From: Burkholderiales bacterium | GTDB taxonomy: Bacteria > Pseudomonadota > Gammaproteobacteria > Burkholderiales > SG8-39 | Direction: 5' to 3' | DNA: 32,945 nucleotides | NCBI GenBank assembly: GCA_020848075.1 | Contig: JADLAV010000076.1 | Span: 1 to 32,945 of the forward strand | Shown: piece after piece, positions 1 to 7,599 of the stretch | How positions within the stretch are numbered: the first letter of the stretch is position 1 | How the letters are laid out: each line of letters starts with the position of its first letter | Position numbers and translations under genes: made by a program | The notes under the pieces: model-generated | Told to the model about the DNA's origin: nothing | Databases searched by the model: none | Seen by the model: the letters and a program-made list of their open reading frames with translations, nothing else

Positions 1-1222
1 CGATCGAGGTGCGGATGACGTAGATGCCGTCCAAGGCGGCCTCAGCGGCGATCGCCTCGTGCCTGCGCGCGAACGTGAAGCTCTGGTCGGTGATCGCGAG
101 TTCGAAGTGTTTGGCTACCTTGTACTGCTTGATCACGCGCCCCACGCGCAGTGCGATCGCATCGGCGCCGGCGAGTTTGCCCGTGGCCACCCGTGCCTGG
201 ATCTTATGCAGGCTCTGCTCGGTTGCGCCCAGCAGCGCTTCGCGCTTATGCGTGCGCAGGGCGGCAAGCTCGGGATTGCGGCAGGCCACCAGGCGCTCGC
301 CGGGGTACTGCGGCGATGCGAGCTCGAACAGATCACGCTCATCGAACAGGCCCAGCTGCAACTGGCCCTGCTCGACCAAGGCGCGGATCGATACCGACTT
401 GAGCGCGGTGATCCAGCCCACGCCCTCGAGGCTGCGTAGCTCCTCGATCGCCTTGTTCGAGATCATGCCGCGATCCCCGACCATCACCAAATGCTCGATG
501 CCAAAGCGGCTACGCAGGCGCTGCACCTCGGGCAGCAGGGTCAGGCTGTCAGCGACGTTGCCCTCGTGCACCGAGACGGCCACCGGGCAGCCGCGCCGAT
601 CGGTCATCAGGCCGTAGTTGACCTGCAGCAGCCCCTTGCGGCCATCCCGGTTGTAGCCAAGCGTGGCCAGCGGACAGTGCGTACCCTCGAAGTAGCTCGA
701 GCTCAGGTCGTAGAGCACCAGGCCGCCATCGGCCAGGTGGCGCGCCGCAAGTTTCTTCTGGATCGTGCCCTGATGCGCGAGCAGCCAGCCCATCGCCGCG
801 TACAGATCGTCCTCGTTCGCCTCGACCACGCCGAACTCCTCGGCAAGGGTCGTCGTGTGCCACCAGCGCGTGGTCGCAAGCTTGGTGTGCGGTGCGACAA
901 CGCGTGCGGCGATCATCGCGCAGGCCAGGTCGCGCTCGCGCGAGGCTCGGGCTGCCAGCAGCGGCTCGATCTGCAGCCGTTGCATGGCTACAGCCACCGC
1001 CTGCACATGGCCGTGAGGGCGCGAGCCGATGACCTCGAAGAGGCTCGCCGGGGCGCACAGCGACTCCCCGCGCAGCACGCAGCGGATCGCTTCGATCTGC
1101 TCGTCGGACAGAGCTGACAGATTGGCGAGCGTACGTTTACGTACGCGCTTGCCCTCGCGAAACGACTCTCTCAGCAGATACGTGGGGCGCGCCTCGCGGT
1201 TGGGCACGGCATCGATATGCAT
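1..1222 (-). CDS. IS1634-like DDE transposase, 3' end beyond window
   Basis: Reading the minus strand from an ATG at 1222 gives 407 uninterrupted codons running off the left edge. The N-terminus (MHIDAVPNRE..., then LLRESFREGKRVRKRTLANL) is typical of IS1634-group transposases in the IS4/DDE superfamily. Two candidate catalytic aspartates are visible, D172 in the YDLSSSYFEG block and D250 in MVGDRGMIS. The third acidic residue and the Y-R-E-K block expected near the C-terminus lie outside the window. The product would cut and paste its own element in the cytoplasm. A GGAG stands about 17 bases upstream of the ATG, so the start is likely but not certain. The gene sits immediately beside a truncated acyltransferase gene, which it probably interrupted. 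Family assignment is by recognition of the N-terminal block; the exact IS name is unknown. Confidence 0.85.
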   Translation of the reverse strand, partial: MHIDAVPNREARPTYLLRESFREGKRVRKRTLANLSALSDEQIEAIRCVLRGESLCAPASLFEVIGSRPHGHVQAVAVAMQRLQIEPLLAARASRERDLACAMIAARVVAPHTKLATTRWWHTTTLAEEFGVVEANEDDLYAAMGWLLAHQGTIQKKLAARHLADGGLVLYDLSSSYFEGTHCPLATLGYNRDGRKGLLQVNYGLMTDRRGCPVAVSVHEGNVADSLTLLPEVQRLRSRFGIEHLVMVGDRGMISNKAIEELRSLEGVGWITALKSVSIRALVEQGQLQLGLFDERDLFELASPQYPGERLVACRNPELAALRTHKREALLGATEQSLHKIQARVATGKLAGADAIALRVGRVIKQYKVAKHFELAITDQSFTFARRHEAIAAEAALDGIYVIRTSI

Positions 1223-1361
1223 GGGTGCGTATTACACCAATCTCCCACGTATGCAAGCCTAATCCATGACTACATCTCACACCCTCCGCTCAAGCGCTAT
1301 CCCCTTGAAACGCCTCAGCAATCGAACCACTCAAGACCACCTCTCTGGGGGAAACTCCGGA
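1..1361 (-). mobile_element. IS1634-like insertion sequence, left portion
   Basis: The transposase gene plus its roughly 140-base leader make up this element. The boundary is placed where homology to the acyltransferase gene stops, near 1362-1375, beside the sequence CTTAGTCCGGAGTTTCCCCC (minus strand), which could be the terminal repeat. The other end is outside the window, so neither the terminal inverted repeat nor a target-site duplication can be confirmed. Between 1223 and 1361 nothing else coding is seen. Confidence 0.6.
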
Positions 1362-1502
1362 CTAAGGACGGCCAGCGAGGGAGCGGGCGGGCGCCGGTCG
1401 GCCAGACAGCACGTGCGCATGCACCAGGCAGACGGTGAAGGCAAATGCAAACCGGAGCAAGTCGAAATTGTCATTGCGCGGATGCTTGACCGGTCCGATC
1501 AC
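1362..1502 (-). pseudogene. Acyltransferase-3 (OafA-like) gene, 5' stump
   Basis: A GTG at 1502 overlaps the TGA of the upstream glycosyltransferase as GTGA, a usual sign of translational coupling. It opens 46 codons whose residues 10-35 (NDNFDLLRFAFAFTVCLVHA) match the first membrane helix of acyltransferase-3 proteins, which O-acetylate surface polysaccharides in the inner membrane. A full protein has about 350-400 residues and some ten helices; here the frame ends at a TAG near 1362, where the insertion-sequence leader begins. The stump cannot be active. If no second copy exists, this strain probably lacks the O-acetyl group that the gene once added. The conserved catalytic R-x10-H motif region is lost. 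Confidence 0.7.
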
Positions 1503-2250
1503 TCGGGTGGCGGACGCTGCCGCCCGCGCCACGGCGTCCCACCGAGAGCGAAGTAGCGGAGCGCGCTCCGCACATGCCATAAGGCATGTCGCAGATCTCC
1601 GCGGCTCGCCCGTCTCGCATGATGAACCACGGATACATTGGTAACGAGAGCGATCTCCATGTCGTGGCTGCGCGCTCGTGCGCAAACGTCGACGTCCTCG
1701 TAGTAGAGGAAGTAGCGTTCGTCGAACCCGCCAAGCGCCGCGAACGCGTCGCGCCGGAAGATCATGAACATGCCTGCCACCCAGTCGGGGAAGATGACTG
1801 GCGCGCTCAGCTGGTAATCGAGCGCCGGCTGCCCGCTCGCAAGCTTGCGAAGCAAGGTCGCCGGAGTCGGGAATCGGCGCGCGCTGTCCTCGACCTGTCC
1901 GGTCGGGTCACGCACGACCGGTGCGGCCGCGGCGACGCGAGGGTCGTGGAACGTCTCAATGAGCGTTGGGAAGGGGTTGTCCTTGACGCGTATGCCGGGT
2001 TGACCACACAGAAATATTCGCCCTGTGTCATCCGGAAGGCAGCATTGTGGTTGGCTCCGAACCCTCGCGGTGCCGTGTTCCGAACGATCTTCAACGGAAA
2101 CGCAAACTCTGACATCTCGACGTGCATCGTCTCCGGCACGTTCAGCGTGAGAATTACCTCGATGCTCTCCGCACAGCACCCATTCAGGTCCGCGAGCAGT
2201 TCACACAGCAGAGCGCCATTCCGATGCCTCACCACAGAAACGGTAATCAT
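1499..2250 (-). pseudogene. Family 2 glycosyltransferase (rhamnosyltransferase-like), frameshifted
   Basis: The first frame runs from the ATG at 2250 (MITVSVVRHRNG...) through the block GANHNAAFRMTQGEYFCVVNP. Just after it, near 1996, the homology jumps to another minus-strand frame (IRVKDNPFPTL...) that continues to the TGA at 1499. Restoring one base in what should be an aspartate codon (NP-D-IR) gives a continuous 250-residue protein of WbbL/RfbF type. That protein has the GGFDERYFLYYEDVDVCAR block expected of GT2 rhamnosyltransferases. It would transfer a sugar, probably rhamnose, from its nucleotide carrier on the cytoplasmic membrane face. As written the protein is broken after about 85 residues. 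A sequencing or assembly error is possible, because the rest of both frames is well conserved. Confidence 0.8.
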
Positions 2251-2346
2251 CCTCCCCACAGACCCCTTCTCATCGGGTCGCGCGCGGTCGGTTTCGCCCA
2301 TCACGGCCATCAAACCCCTGCGATCAGAGCGTCGAACCGCAGCGAC

Positions 2347-2352
2347 TATAAT
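2347..2352 (+). promoter_or_regulatory. Possible -10 box for the plus-strand methyltransferase
   Basis: A perfect TATAAT lies 80 bases upstream of the methyltransferase ATG, in the 182-base gap between divergent genes. No good -35 box is found at the right spacing, and there is no extended -10 TG, so this is a weak call. The rest of the gap holds nothing recognisable. Confidence 0.3.
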
Positions 2353-2432
2353 CCGCTTGCCTTCCGCGTGGAGCAGTAGCCCGCGCAATTTCGACATGTC
2401 GCATCCCTCGCCTTGAGTGCGCTATCCCGAAC

Positions 2433-3452
2433 ATGCTGACCCGACTGTTGAGGAACGGCTCGATCAAGATGTTCGTTGTCAACTTCGTGATTCCAGCAGT
2501 GGACGTCGTGTTCCTGCCGCTCACGCTGGTGGCGGCTCTTTGGCTCAAGCTTATCAGGCGAGTCGGTGTGTATCGGATGAAAGCGAGCCGGGCGCTGTTC
2601 AATCGGATCGGGGTATTCCCGATTCGGGACCACTACTATGAGCCGGCCTTCGATCCGCGCCACCTGCGGTCCGACCTATCGGCCGAACGCCCTCTGCCCG
2701 GCCTCGACCTGAACGTACCCGAGCAGCTTGCGCTGCTCGAGCGCTTCCAGTATACGGACGAGCTCGATCGGTTCCCCCGCCGATCGGCAGCGCCCGCGCA
2801 GTTCTACTACGACAACGCGAATTTCCCGCCGGGCGACTCGGAGTTCTTGTACGCGATCGTCCGACTTTTCAAGCCGAAGCAGGTCGTCGAGGTGGGGAGC
2901 GGCTTCTCGACGCTGATGATGCTGAACGCCGTTGCCGCAAACACCATCGACGACCCCGGCTATCGATGCCGGATCCGTTGCATCGACCCCTTTGAGATGT
3001 CATGGCTCGAAGGGCTGTCGGGGGTCGAAGGGCTTTCGGGGGTCGAAGTGCTCCGACAGCGGGTCGAGGAGGTCGATGCGGCGGTAGTGAGGGACCTAAA
3101 AGCGAACGACATCCTCTTCATCGATTCGTCGCACGTGATCCGCCCGCAGGGCGACGTTCTGCGCGAAGTGCTGGAGCTCCTCCCGATCCTCCAGCCCGGC
3201 GTACTGGTCCACATTCACGATATCTTCACCCCAAGAGACTACCCGGCGGGCTGGGTCGTTGACGAAGTTCGGCTCTGGAACGAGCAGTACCTGGTCGAGG
3301 CCTTCTTGTCCTGCAATCTCCGGTTCAGCGTGATCGGCGCGCTGAACTTTCTATCGCGGAATCATCCCCAGCGGCTCGCCTCGAGTTTCCCAGTGTTCCG
3401 GGAGAAGGCCGGCAACTGCGATCCGGGCTCGCTCTGGTTGGTCAGTCGGTGA
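2433..3452 (+). CDS. Class I SAM-dependent methyltransferase with N-terminal membrane segment
   Basis: This 339-residue protein has a hydrophobic stretch at about residues 13-40 that could anchor it in the inner membrane. A methyltransferase core of the Methyltransf_24 kind follows: VVEVGSGFSTLMM is the SAM-binding motif, ILFIDSSHV an acidic strand, and GVLVHIHDIF the usual late motif. It would methylate a polysaccharide or lipid-linked sugar; the target is not visible. It is the only plus-strand gene among minus-strand polysaccharide genes, with converging neighbours downstream and a broken glycosyltransferase diverging upstream, so it may be a late arrival. The ATG at 2433 has no strong ribosome binding site. 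Residues around 192-206 contain a doubled hexapeptide (VEGLSG), described separately. The family is clear; the substrate is unknown. Confidence 0.75.
   Translation: MLTRLLRNGSIKMFVVNFVIPAVDVVFLPLTLVAALWLKLIRRVGVYRMKASRALFNRIGVFPIRDHYYEPAFDPRHLRSDLSAERPLPGLDLNVPEQLALLERFQYTDELDRFPRRSAAPAQFYYDNANFPPGDSEFLYAIVRLFKPKQVVEVGSGFSTLMMLNAVAANTIDDPGYRCRIRCIDPFEMSWLEGLSGVEGLSGVEVLRQRVEEVDAAVVRDLKANDILFIDSSHVIRPQGDVLREVLELLPILQPGVLVHIHDIFTPRDYPAGWVVDEVRLWNEQYLVEAFLSCNLRFSVIGALNFLSRNHPQRLASSFPVFREKAGNCDPGSLWLVSR
3006..3041 (+). repeat. 18-bp in-frame tandem duplication inside the methyltransferase
   Basis: Two adjacent 18-base units (3006-3023 and 3024-3041) differ at two bases and encode LEGLSG then VEGLSG. 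A partial third copy starts with GTCGAAGTGCT. The duplication lies between the SAM-binding core and the next strand, probably in a surface loop, and keeps the frame. Confidence 0.85.
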
Positions 3453-3463
3453 CGCCTTGCGAA

Positions 3464-3625
3464 TCACTTTCTCGCCACCCAGACGTCCTGCGTTCCAGGA
3501 AAAGGCTCTGGGTGGCGATCTTGCATCTTGAGTATGCTGCGCAAGAACAGCGCCGCATCCGCTACGCCCAGCAGCCGCGTATCGCGCAGGAGCGCCGCCA
3601 CCGCGCGCCCGAAGCTTCGGCGCAT
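3464..3625 (-). CDS. 53-residue ORF, probable gene remnant
   Basis: An ATG at 3625 with a good AGGGGAAGG ribosome binding site starts 14 bases after the stop of the 2-epimerase gene, so this is the next frame in the operon. It encodes MRRSFGRAVAALLRDTRLLG... and ends in FPGTQDVWVARK. The first 35 residues resemble the N-terminus of sugar O-methyltransferases, and the last dozen look like the C-terminal strand of the same kind of enzyme. A gene with a large internal deletion is therefore plausible, but this is inference. The translation initiation region appears intact, so a short peptide may still be made. The alternative is a genuine small protein of unknown function. Confidence 0.4.
   Translation of the reverse strand: MRRSFGRAVAALLRDTRLLGVADAALFLRSILKMQDRHPEPFPGTQDVWVARK
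3472..3518. terminator. Large stem-loop between convergent genes
   Basis: The 12-base arms TCGCCACCCAGA (3472-3483) and TCTGGGTGGCGA (3507-3518) are perfectly complementary. The 23-base loop carries a further CCTG/CAGG pairing. It lies just after the plus-strand methyltransferase and overlaps the end of the 53-codon minus ORF. Neither strand has a clear T-run after the stem, so a bidirectional terminator is likely from position but not from a canonical motif. Confidence 0.5.
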
Positions 3626-3639
3626 GGCCTTCCCCTGGC

Positions 3640-4755
3640 CTACTTGAACCACACCGTACGGTTCACGTAGTCGGTGTAGCTCAGGATGATGCGGGCCACC
3701 TTGGCCGAGACGTTTTCCGTGTCGTAGTCGGAGACGGTACGGAAGGGTGCGCCGGCCGTACGCTGGTCGAGGACGACGCGCACGGCTTCGAGGACTCGCT
3801 CGGGCTTGAGACCGCACATAATGAGCGTGCCCTCATCCATGCCCTCGGGCCGCTCATGCGCCTGGCGGATCGTCACCGCCGGAAACCCGAGGAGCGAAGA
3901 CTCCTCGGTGATCGTGCCGCTGTCAGAGATCACGCATCGCGCATGTGTCTCTAGCTTGACGTAGTCAAGGAAGCCGAGCGGCTTGAGGAACCGGACCGCG
4001 CCGGCGACATCGGGTTGCCGTTCGTCGAGTCGCTTGCGAGTGCGAGGATGCGTCGAGACGATGACCGGCACCGCATGCTCGCGCGCGAGAGCGTTCAGGG
4101 TTGCAAGCAGGTCCGAGAAGTTCGCCGGGCTGTCGACGTTCTCCTCCCGGTGAGCGCTGACGAGCAGGAACTGCTCCGGCACGAGCCCAAGCTCGCCGAG
4201 CACTGCCGAGCGTTCGATGCCGGAACGATGGTGCTCGAGTACTTCCTTCATCGGAGACCCGGTCTTGATCACGGTTTCCGGCCGAGTTCCTTCGAGAAGC
4301 AGGTACCGCCGCGCATGCTCGGTGTAGGTGAGATTGATGTCGCTGATGTGATCGACAATCTTGCGGTTGATCTCCTCCGGGACGCGCTGGTCGAAGCAGC
4401 GGTTGCCCGCCTCCATGTGGAAGATCGGGATCTTGCGGCGCTTCGCGGCGATCGCAGCCAGGCAGGAGTTCGTGTCTCCAAGCAGGAGTAGGGCGTCCGG
4501 CTGCTCGGCAGCGAGCGCCTCGTCTGCTCGGGTGATCACGGCGCCAATGGTTGCGGCGGCAGTCTCGGCCGCGGCTCCGAGGAACCGGTCCGGCCTGCGA
4601 AGCTCGAGCTGCTCGAAGAACACCTCGTTCAGCTCGTAATCGTAGTTTTGGCCCGTGTGAACGAGTACGTGCTCGACCCGGCGGTCGAGCTCGGCGATCA
4701 CGCGCGAGAGCTTGATGATCTCGGGACGCGTGCCGACGATCGTCATAACCTTCAT
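3640..4755 (-). CDS. UDP-N-acetyl-sugar 2-epimerase (WbjD/FnlC/WbvD type)
   Basis: This 371-residue WecB-family enzyme begins MKVMTIVGTRPEIIKLSRVI. It carries HTGQNYD, LLLLGDTNS, the MEAGNRCFDQRVPEEINR block characteristic of the FnlC/WbjD branch (classical WecB has a different sequence there), SAHREEN, and SDSGTITEESSLLG. Known relatives perform the last step that turns UDP-2-acetamido-2,6-dideoxy-L-hexoses of the talo/rhamno series into UDP-L-FucNAc or UDP-L-QuiNAc. The frame is open upstream of 4755, but the ATG there matches the family start, so the longer frame is an artefact. It is the third gene of a three-gene pathway with the dehydratase (17 bases upstream) and the short reductase. 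It acts in the cytoplasm. Confidence 0.88.
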   Translation of the reverse strand: MKVMTIVGTRPEIIKLSRVIAELDRRVEHVLVHTGQNYDYELNEVFFEQLELRRPDRFLGAAAETAAATIGAVITRADEALAAEQPDALLLLGDTNSCLAAIAAKRRKIPIFHMEAGNRCFDQRVPEEINRKIVDHISDINLTYTEHARRYLLLEGTRPETVIKTGSPMKEVLEHHRSGIERSAVLGELGLVPEQFLLVSAHREENVDSPANFSDLLATLNALAREHAVPVIVSTHPRTRKRLDERQPDVAGAVRFLKPLGFLDYVKLETHARCVISDSGTITEESSLLGFPAVTIRQAHERPEGMDEGTLIMCGLKPERVLEAVRVVLDQRTAGAPFRTVSDYDTENVSAKVARIILSYTDYVNRTVWFK

Positions 4756-4772
4756 GGCTCGTCTCCCCGCGC

Positions 4773-5840
4773 CTACCGGAGAAGCTCCTCCGCGGAGGAG
4801 ACGGTTACGTCTTCCGGCAACAGTTGATTGCGGTGCAGGAGATCGACGGTGCCGGCGGCGTCGAGGACGTTGTCCGCCGAGCTGAACTCCTTCGCTAGCG
4901 CGTTCGGTTCGTTGGGGGCCTCGTCCCGGAGCTCGGGAAGCATGGGGAGGATCGCGTAGTAGTTGCCGCGCCGGACCGCATGGTTTGCCTCCTCCTCGGA
5001 CACCATGATCTCGTGCAGCTTCTCGCCCGGGCGGATGCCGATGACCCGTGTCTCGATGGGCCGCTGGCCGATCAGGGCGCGGGCGACGTTCATGATCGTC
5101 GCCGACGGCGCGTTGGGAACGTAGGTCTCGCCGCGCCGCGCCCCGGCCAGTGCGGCGAAGACCGTGTCGACCGCCTGGTTCAGACTGAGAAGGAAGCGCG
5201 TCATTTCGGGGACGGTGATGGTGACCGGGCCGCCGTGTTTGATTTGATCCAGGAAGAGCGGGATCACCGAGCCGCGGGAGGCGAGCACGTTCCCGTAGCG
5301 CACGCAGATGAAACGTGTCTGCGGGGAAAGAACATTTGCGGCGATGAAGATCCGCTCCTGGATGGACTTTGTCATGCCCATCACGTTCACGGGCTTGCAC
5401 GCCTTGTCGGTGCTGATCGCAATGACGGACTCCACCGGATACCCGTGCTGCTGGATTGCGCGCGTGATGTTGTGCGCGCCGATGCAGTTGGTGAGCACGG
5501 CCTGCTCGGGAAAGTATTCGCAAGTCGGGACCTGCTTGAGGGCCGCGGCGTTCACCACGATGTCTGCGTCCCGCACGGCGGTACAGACGTTGTCGTAGTC
5601 GCGCACGTCGCCGATACGGAACTCGAGCACGCTCATGAAGTTGCGGAAGATCACTTCGTCGGTCATCGCCGCGCGGTGCAGGTACCACGCGCGCATGTCG
5701 TGCTGCTTCCCCTCGTCCCGCGAGAAGACGATCACCTTGCTCGGAGTGCCCTGCTCGCCGGAGAGCACGCGGTGCACGAACGTCTTGCCCATCGATCCCG
5801 TTCCGCCGGTCACAAGGATCCGCTTGCCTTCAAAGATCAT
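4773..5840 (-). CDS. UDP-GlcNAc 4,6-dehydratase/5-epimerase (WbjB/CapE/FnlA/WbvB type)
   Basis: This is a 355-residue SDR enzyme with TGGTGSMG at residues 11-18 for NAD(P), the STDKACKP segment, and M154-x-x-x-K158 instead of the usual Tyr-x-x-x-Lys. That replacement is a hallmark of the inverting CapE/WbjB branch. It would convert UDP-GlcNAc to the 4-keto-6-deoxy L-series intermediate, the first step toward UDP-L-FucNAc or UDP-L-QuiNAc. The ATG at 5840 is preceded by GGGAGATAGGACG. A longer frame starting at 5861 is possible, but the shorter start fits family alignments. It follows the reductase gene by 4 bases and precedes the 2-epimerase. Full-length and apparently intact. Confidence 0.9.
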   Translation of the reverse strand: MIFEGKRILVTGGTGSMGKTFVHRVLSGEQGTPSKVIVFSRDEGKQHDMRAWYLHRAAMTDEVIFRNFMSVLEFRIGDVRDYDNVCTAVRDADIVVNAAALKQVPTCEYFPEQAVLTNCIGAHNITRAIQQHGYPVESVIAISTDKACKPVNVMGMTKSIQERIFIAANVLSPQTRFICVRYGNVLASRGSVIPLFLDQIKHGGPVTITVPEMTRFLLSLNQAVDTVFAALAGARRGETYVPNAPSATIMNVARALIGQRPIETRVIGIRPGEKLHEIMVSEEEANHAVRRGNYYAILPMLPELRDEAPNEPNALAKEFSSADNVLDAAGTVDLLHRNQLLPEDVTVSSAEELLR

Positions 5841-5844
5841 CGTC

Positions 5845-6702
5845 CTATCTCCCAAGATCACTCACGAGGTCGTCGACGAGCTCGGGCCAACTCGGCGGTG
5901 AATAAGCGAACGCCGCCCGGAAGCGGTCGGAGTTCAGACTCCGATCGCAGCGGAAGGTCGGATCGGCAACGATCTCGACCGGGTGACCGAGACGGTCACC
6001 GATCAGGCGTAGCAGGTCGTACTTGCTGATCGGTTCCGTCGAGACCTGATAAAGGCCCGAAGCGTCAGGAAATCCCTCCACGAGCATACGCATGACGCGC
6101 GCCAGTTCGCGGGTCGTCAACCCACTGAAAATCGCGTTGGTGAAGCCGCGGATCGAGCCCCGCTGCGCGAGGAACCACTCGAGCAGGCCCGTCTTGCGCG
6201 AAAGCTCCGGACCGATGATCGAGGTGCGCAACGTCAGACACCCGGGTCCGTGGATCTCGCCGAGGTACTTGGTCCGTCCATAGAGGTCCTCTGCATCCGA
6301 AGGGCTCTCCTCCGTGTAGCCGCCAGTTCGGCCAGAGAATACGCAGTCCGTGCTGATGTGAATGAGCCGGGCACCCAAAACGCCGCACAGGTGCGACAGC
6401 CGGTGCGGCAGGAGCGCGTTGATCTCGATGCTGGGAATTGCCTCCTTCGCGTCGCTGCGTTGCTTCACGATTCCGATCGCGTTGACGACCACTTCCGGCC
6501 GAAAATCGCCGAACACGCCGATGAGCGCCTCGGCCGAGCGGACGTCGATCCCGTCGTAGGCTGCGGCCCGGTCGAAGAGACCGAACGCCGCGTAATCCGC
6601 GAGATCACGCCGCAGCGTGACCCGTACGGCGTGCGTCCCCCGCCACTGCTTGAGCAACTGGTGGCCGAGCATGCCGTCCCCGCCGAGGACCAAAATGCGC
6701 AT
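5845..6702 (-). CDS. RmlD-like NDP-4-keto-sugar reductase (WbvR-like)
   Basis: This 285-residue SDR enzyme begins MRILVLGGDGMLGHQ. It has the cofactor glycine motif GGDGMLG (residues 8-13), HISTDCVFSG, and the YGRTK catalytic Tyr-x-x-x-Lys. It sits between the dehydratase and a glycosyltransferase, with its ATG overlapping the preceding TGA (TGATG). Pathways to UDP-L-FucNAc use a longer reductase (WbjC/FnlB, about 370 residues) with a C-terminal cupin domain. This protein lacks that domain and has the length of WbvR, the stereospecific reductase leading to UDP-L-RhaNAc and then UDP-L-QuiNAc. I therefore favour UDP-L-QuiNAc as the pathway product, but the stereochemistry cannot be read from sequence alone. 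Confidence 0.82.
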   Translation of the reverse strand: MRILVLGGDGMLGHQLLKQWRGTHAVRVTLRRDLADYAAFGLFDRAAAYDGIDVRSAEALIGVFGDFRPEVVVNAIGIVKQRSDAKEAIPSIEINALLPHRLSHLCGVLGARLIHISTDCVFSGRTGGYTEESPSDAEDLYGRTKYLGEIHGPGCLTLRTSIIGPELSRKTGLLEWFLAQRGSIRGFTNAIFSGLTTRELARVMRMLVEGFPDASGLYQVSTEPISKYDLLRLIGDRLGHPVEIVADPTFRCDRSLNSDRFRAAFAYSPPSWPELVDDLVSDLGR

Positions 6703-7589
6703 CAGGGGCTCCCCGCCGCGCTGCGCACGGTGTCGGCGATGCGCATGGATTCCAGACAATCCACACGCCAGCGCGGCAGGGTGTACCCCGCCGCAGTCTG
6801 CCCGTACGACCGCAATGGAACGGTCAGCCCGTACAGCGCAGGTGCGCGCTTCATCAACTGCAGGACGAGGCGCTTCACCCGAAGTCGAAGCGCCAGACCG
6901 AGGTGGTCGAGCAGCGGCAGCCGCAGCAATCTGCGACGACGGACGTCGGCGATCTGCACGATCTGCGCAGCGTTCGTGGCCAGGCCCTTTTCCACGTTCA
7001 CTTCCCTGTCCTCCCGGTAGACGGCCAGAGCGTCGTCGAAAAACAGGCCGCGGTGGGCGGCGCCGATTGCCCACGTGATCGTAGCGTCCTCGCCGGTACG
7101 AAGCGACGGGTCGTACCCGATCGCGCGCGCGATGTCGATCCGGCAGCCGAGCGTGTGATGCACGAAATGCCGAGGCAGGCCATGGCGCGCTGGATGAAAT
7201 CCGCGCACGCCCTTGATGCGCAGATCGTTGTCGACGACCACCGAATAGGAGCAGAAGAAGTCATAGCCATCGAGTCGCGCGCGATTCATGTTCTCGAGCC
7301 GGTCCGGAAAGTAGAAGTCGTCGGCATCCCACACGACCATCCACTCGCCGGTTGCCGCCGCCAGGCTCTGGCATCTGGCGTAGCCCCGGCCGCGGTTTGG
7401 CTGATAGGAGACGAGTCGGATGCGGGCATCACGCAACGCGCGTACGGTATCGGCGCTTCCGTCGGTCGAGCCGTCGTCGACGACGACCCACTCCCAGTCG
7501 CCAAACGTCTGGGCGGTGAGCGAGTCGTAACAGCGCCGAACGTAGGCGGCGACATTGTAAACCGGCGAAAGCACTGAAAACACGGGCAT
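6702..7589 (-). CDS. Family 2 glycosyltransferase
   Basis: This 295-residue GT-A enzyme starts MPVFSVLSPVYNVAAYV. It shows D38-D39-G-S for nucleotide binding, the metal-binding DAD at 88-90 (WDADDFYFPDR), and an RTGEDATITW segment as the probable catalytic-base region. The C-terminal 80 residues are basic and amphipathic, as in membrane-associated transferases. It probably adds one sugar of the repeat unit at the cytoplasmic membrane face; donor and linkage are unknown. The ATG at 7589 overlaps the end of the upstream glycosyltransferase gene by no more than 4 codons. A TTG at 7619 in the same frame is less likely. Confidence 0.87.
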   Translation of the reverse strand: MPVFSVLSPVYNVAAYVRRCYDSLTAQTFGDWEWVVVDDGSTDGSADTVRALRDARIRLVSYQPNRGRGYARCQSLAAATGEWMVVWDADDFYFPDRLENMNRARLDGYDFFCSYSVVVDNDLRIKGVRGFHPARHGLPRHFVHHTLGCRIDIARAIGYDPSLRTGEDATITWAIGAAHRGLFFDDALAVYREDREVNVEKGLATNAAQIVQIADVRRRRLLRLPLLDHLGLALRLRVKRLVLQLMKRAPALYGLTVPLRSYGQTAAGYTLPRWRVDCLESMRIADTVRSAAGSP

Positions 7590-7599
7590 GGGCCGAGAT

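Noticed and set aside
549..1058. Minus-strand frame of 169 codons inside the transposase gene
   Set aside because: It overlaps the well-supported transposase in another frame, has a repetitive Arg/Gly/Ala-rich composition and no recognisable motif.
4980..6029. Long plus-strand frame of 349 codons across the dehydratase and reductase genes
   Set aside because: It is the complement of two clear SDR genes in GC-rich DNA; composition is His/Asp/Arg/Val-rich and matches no family.
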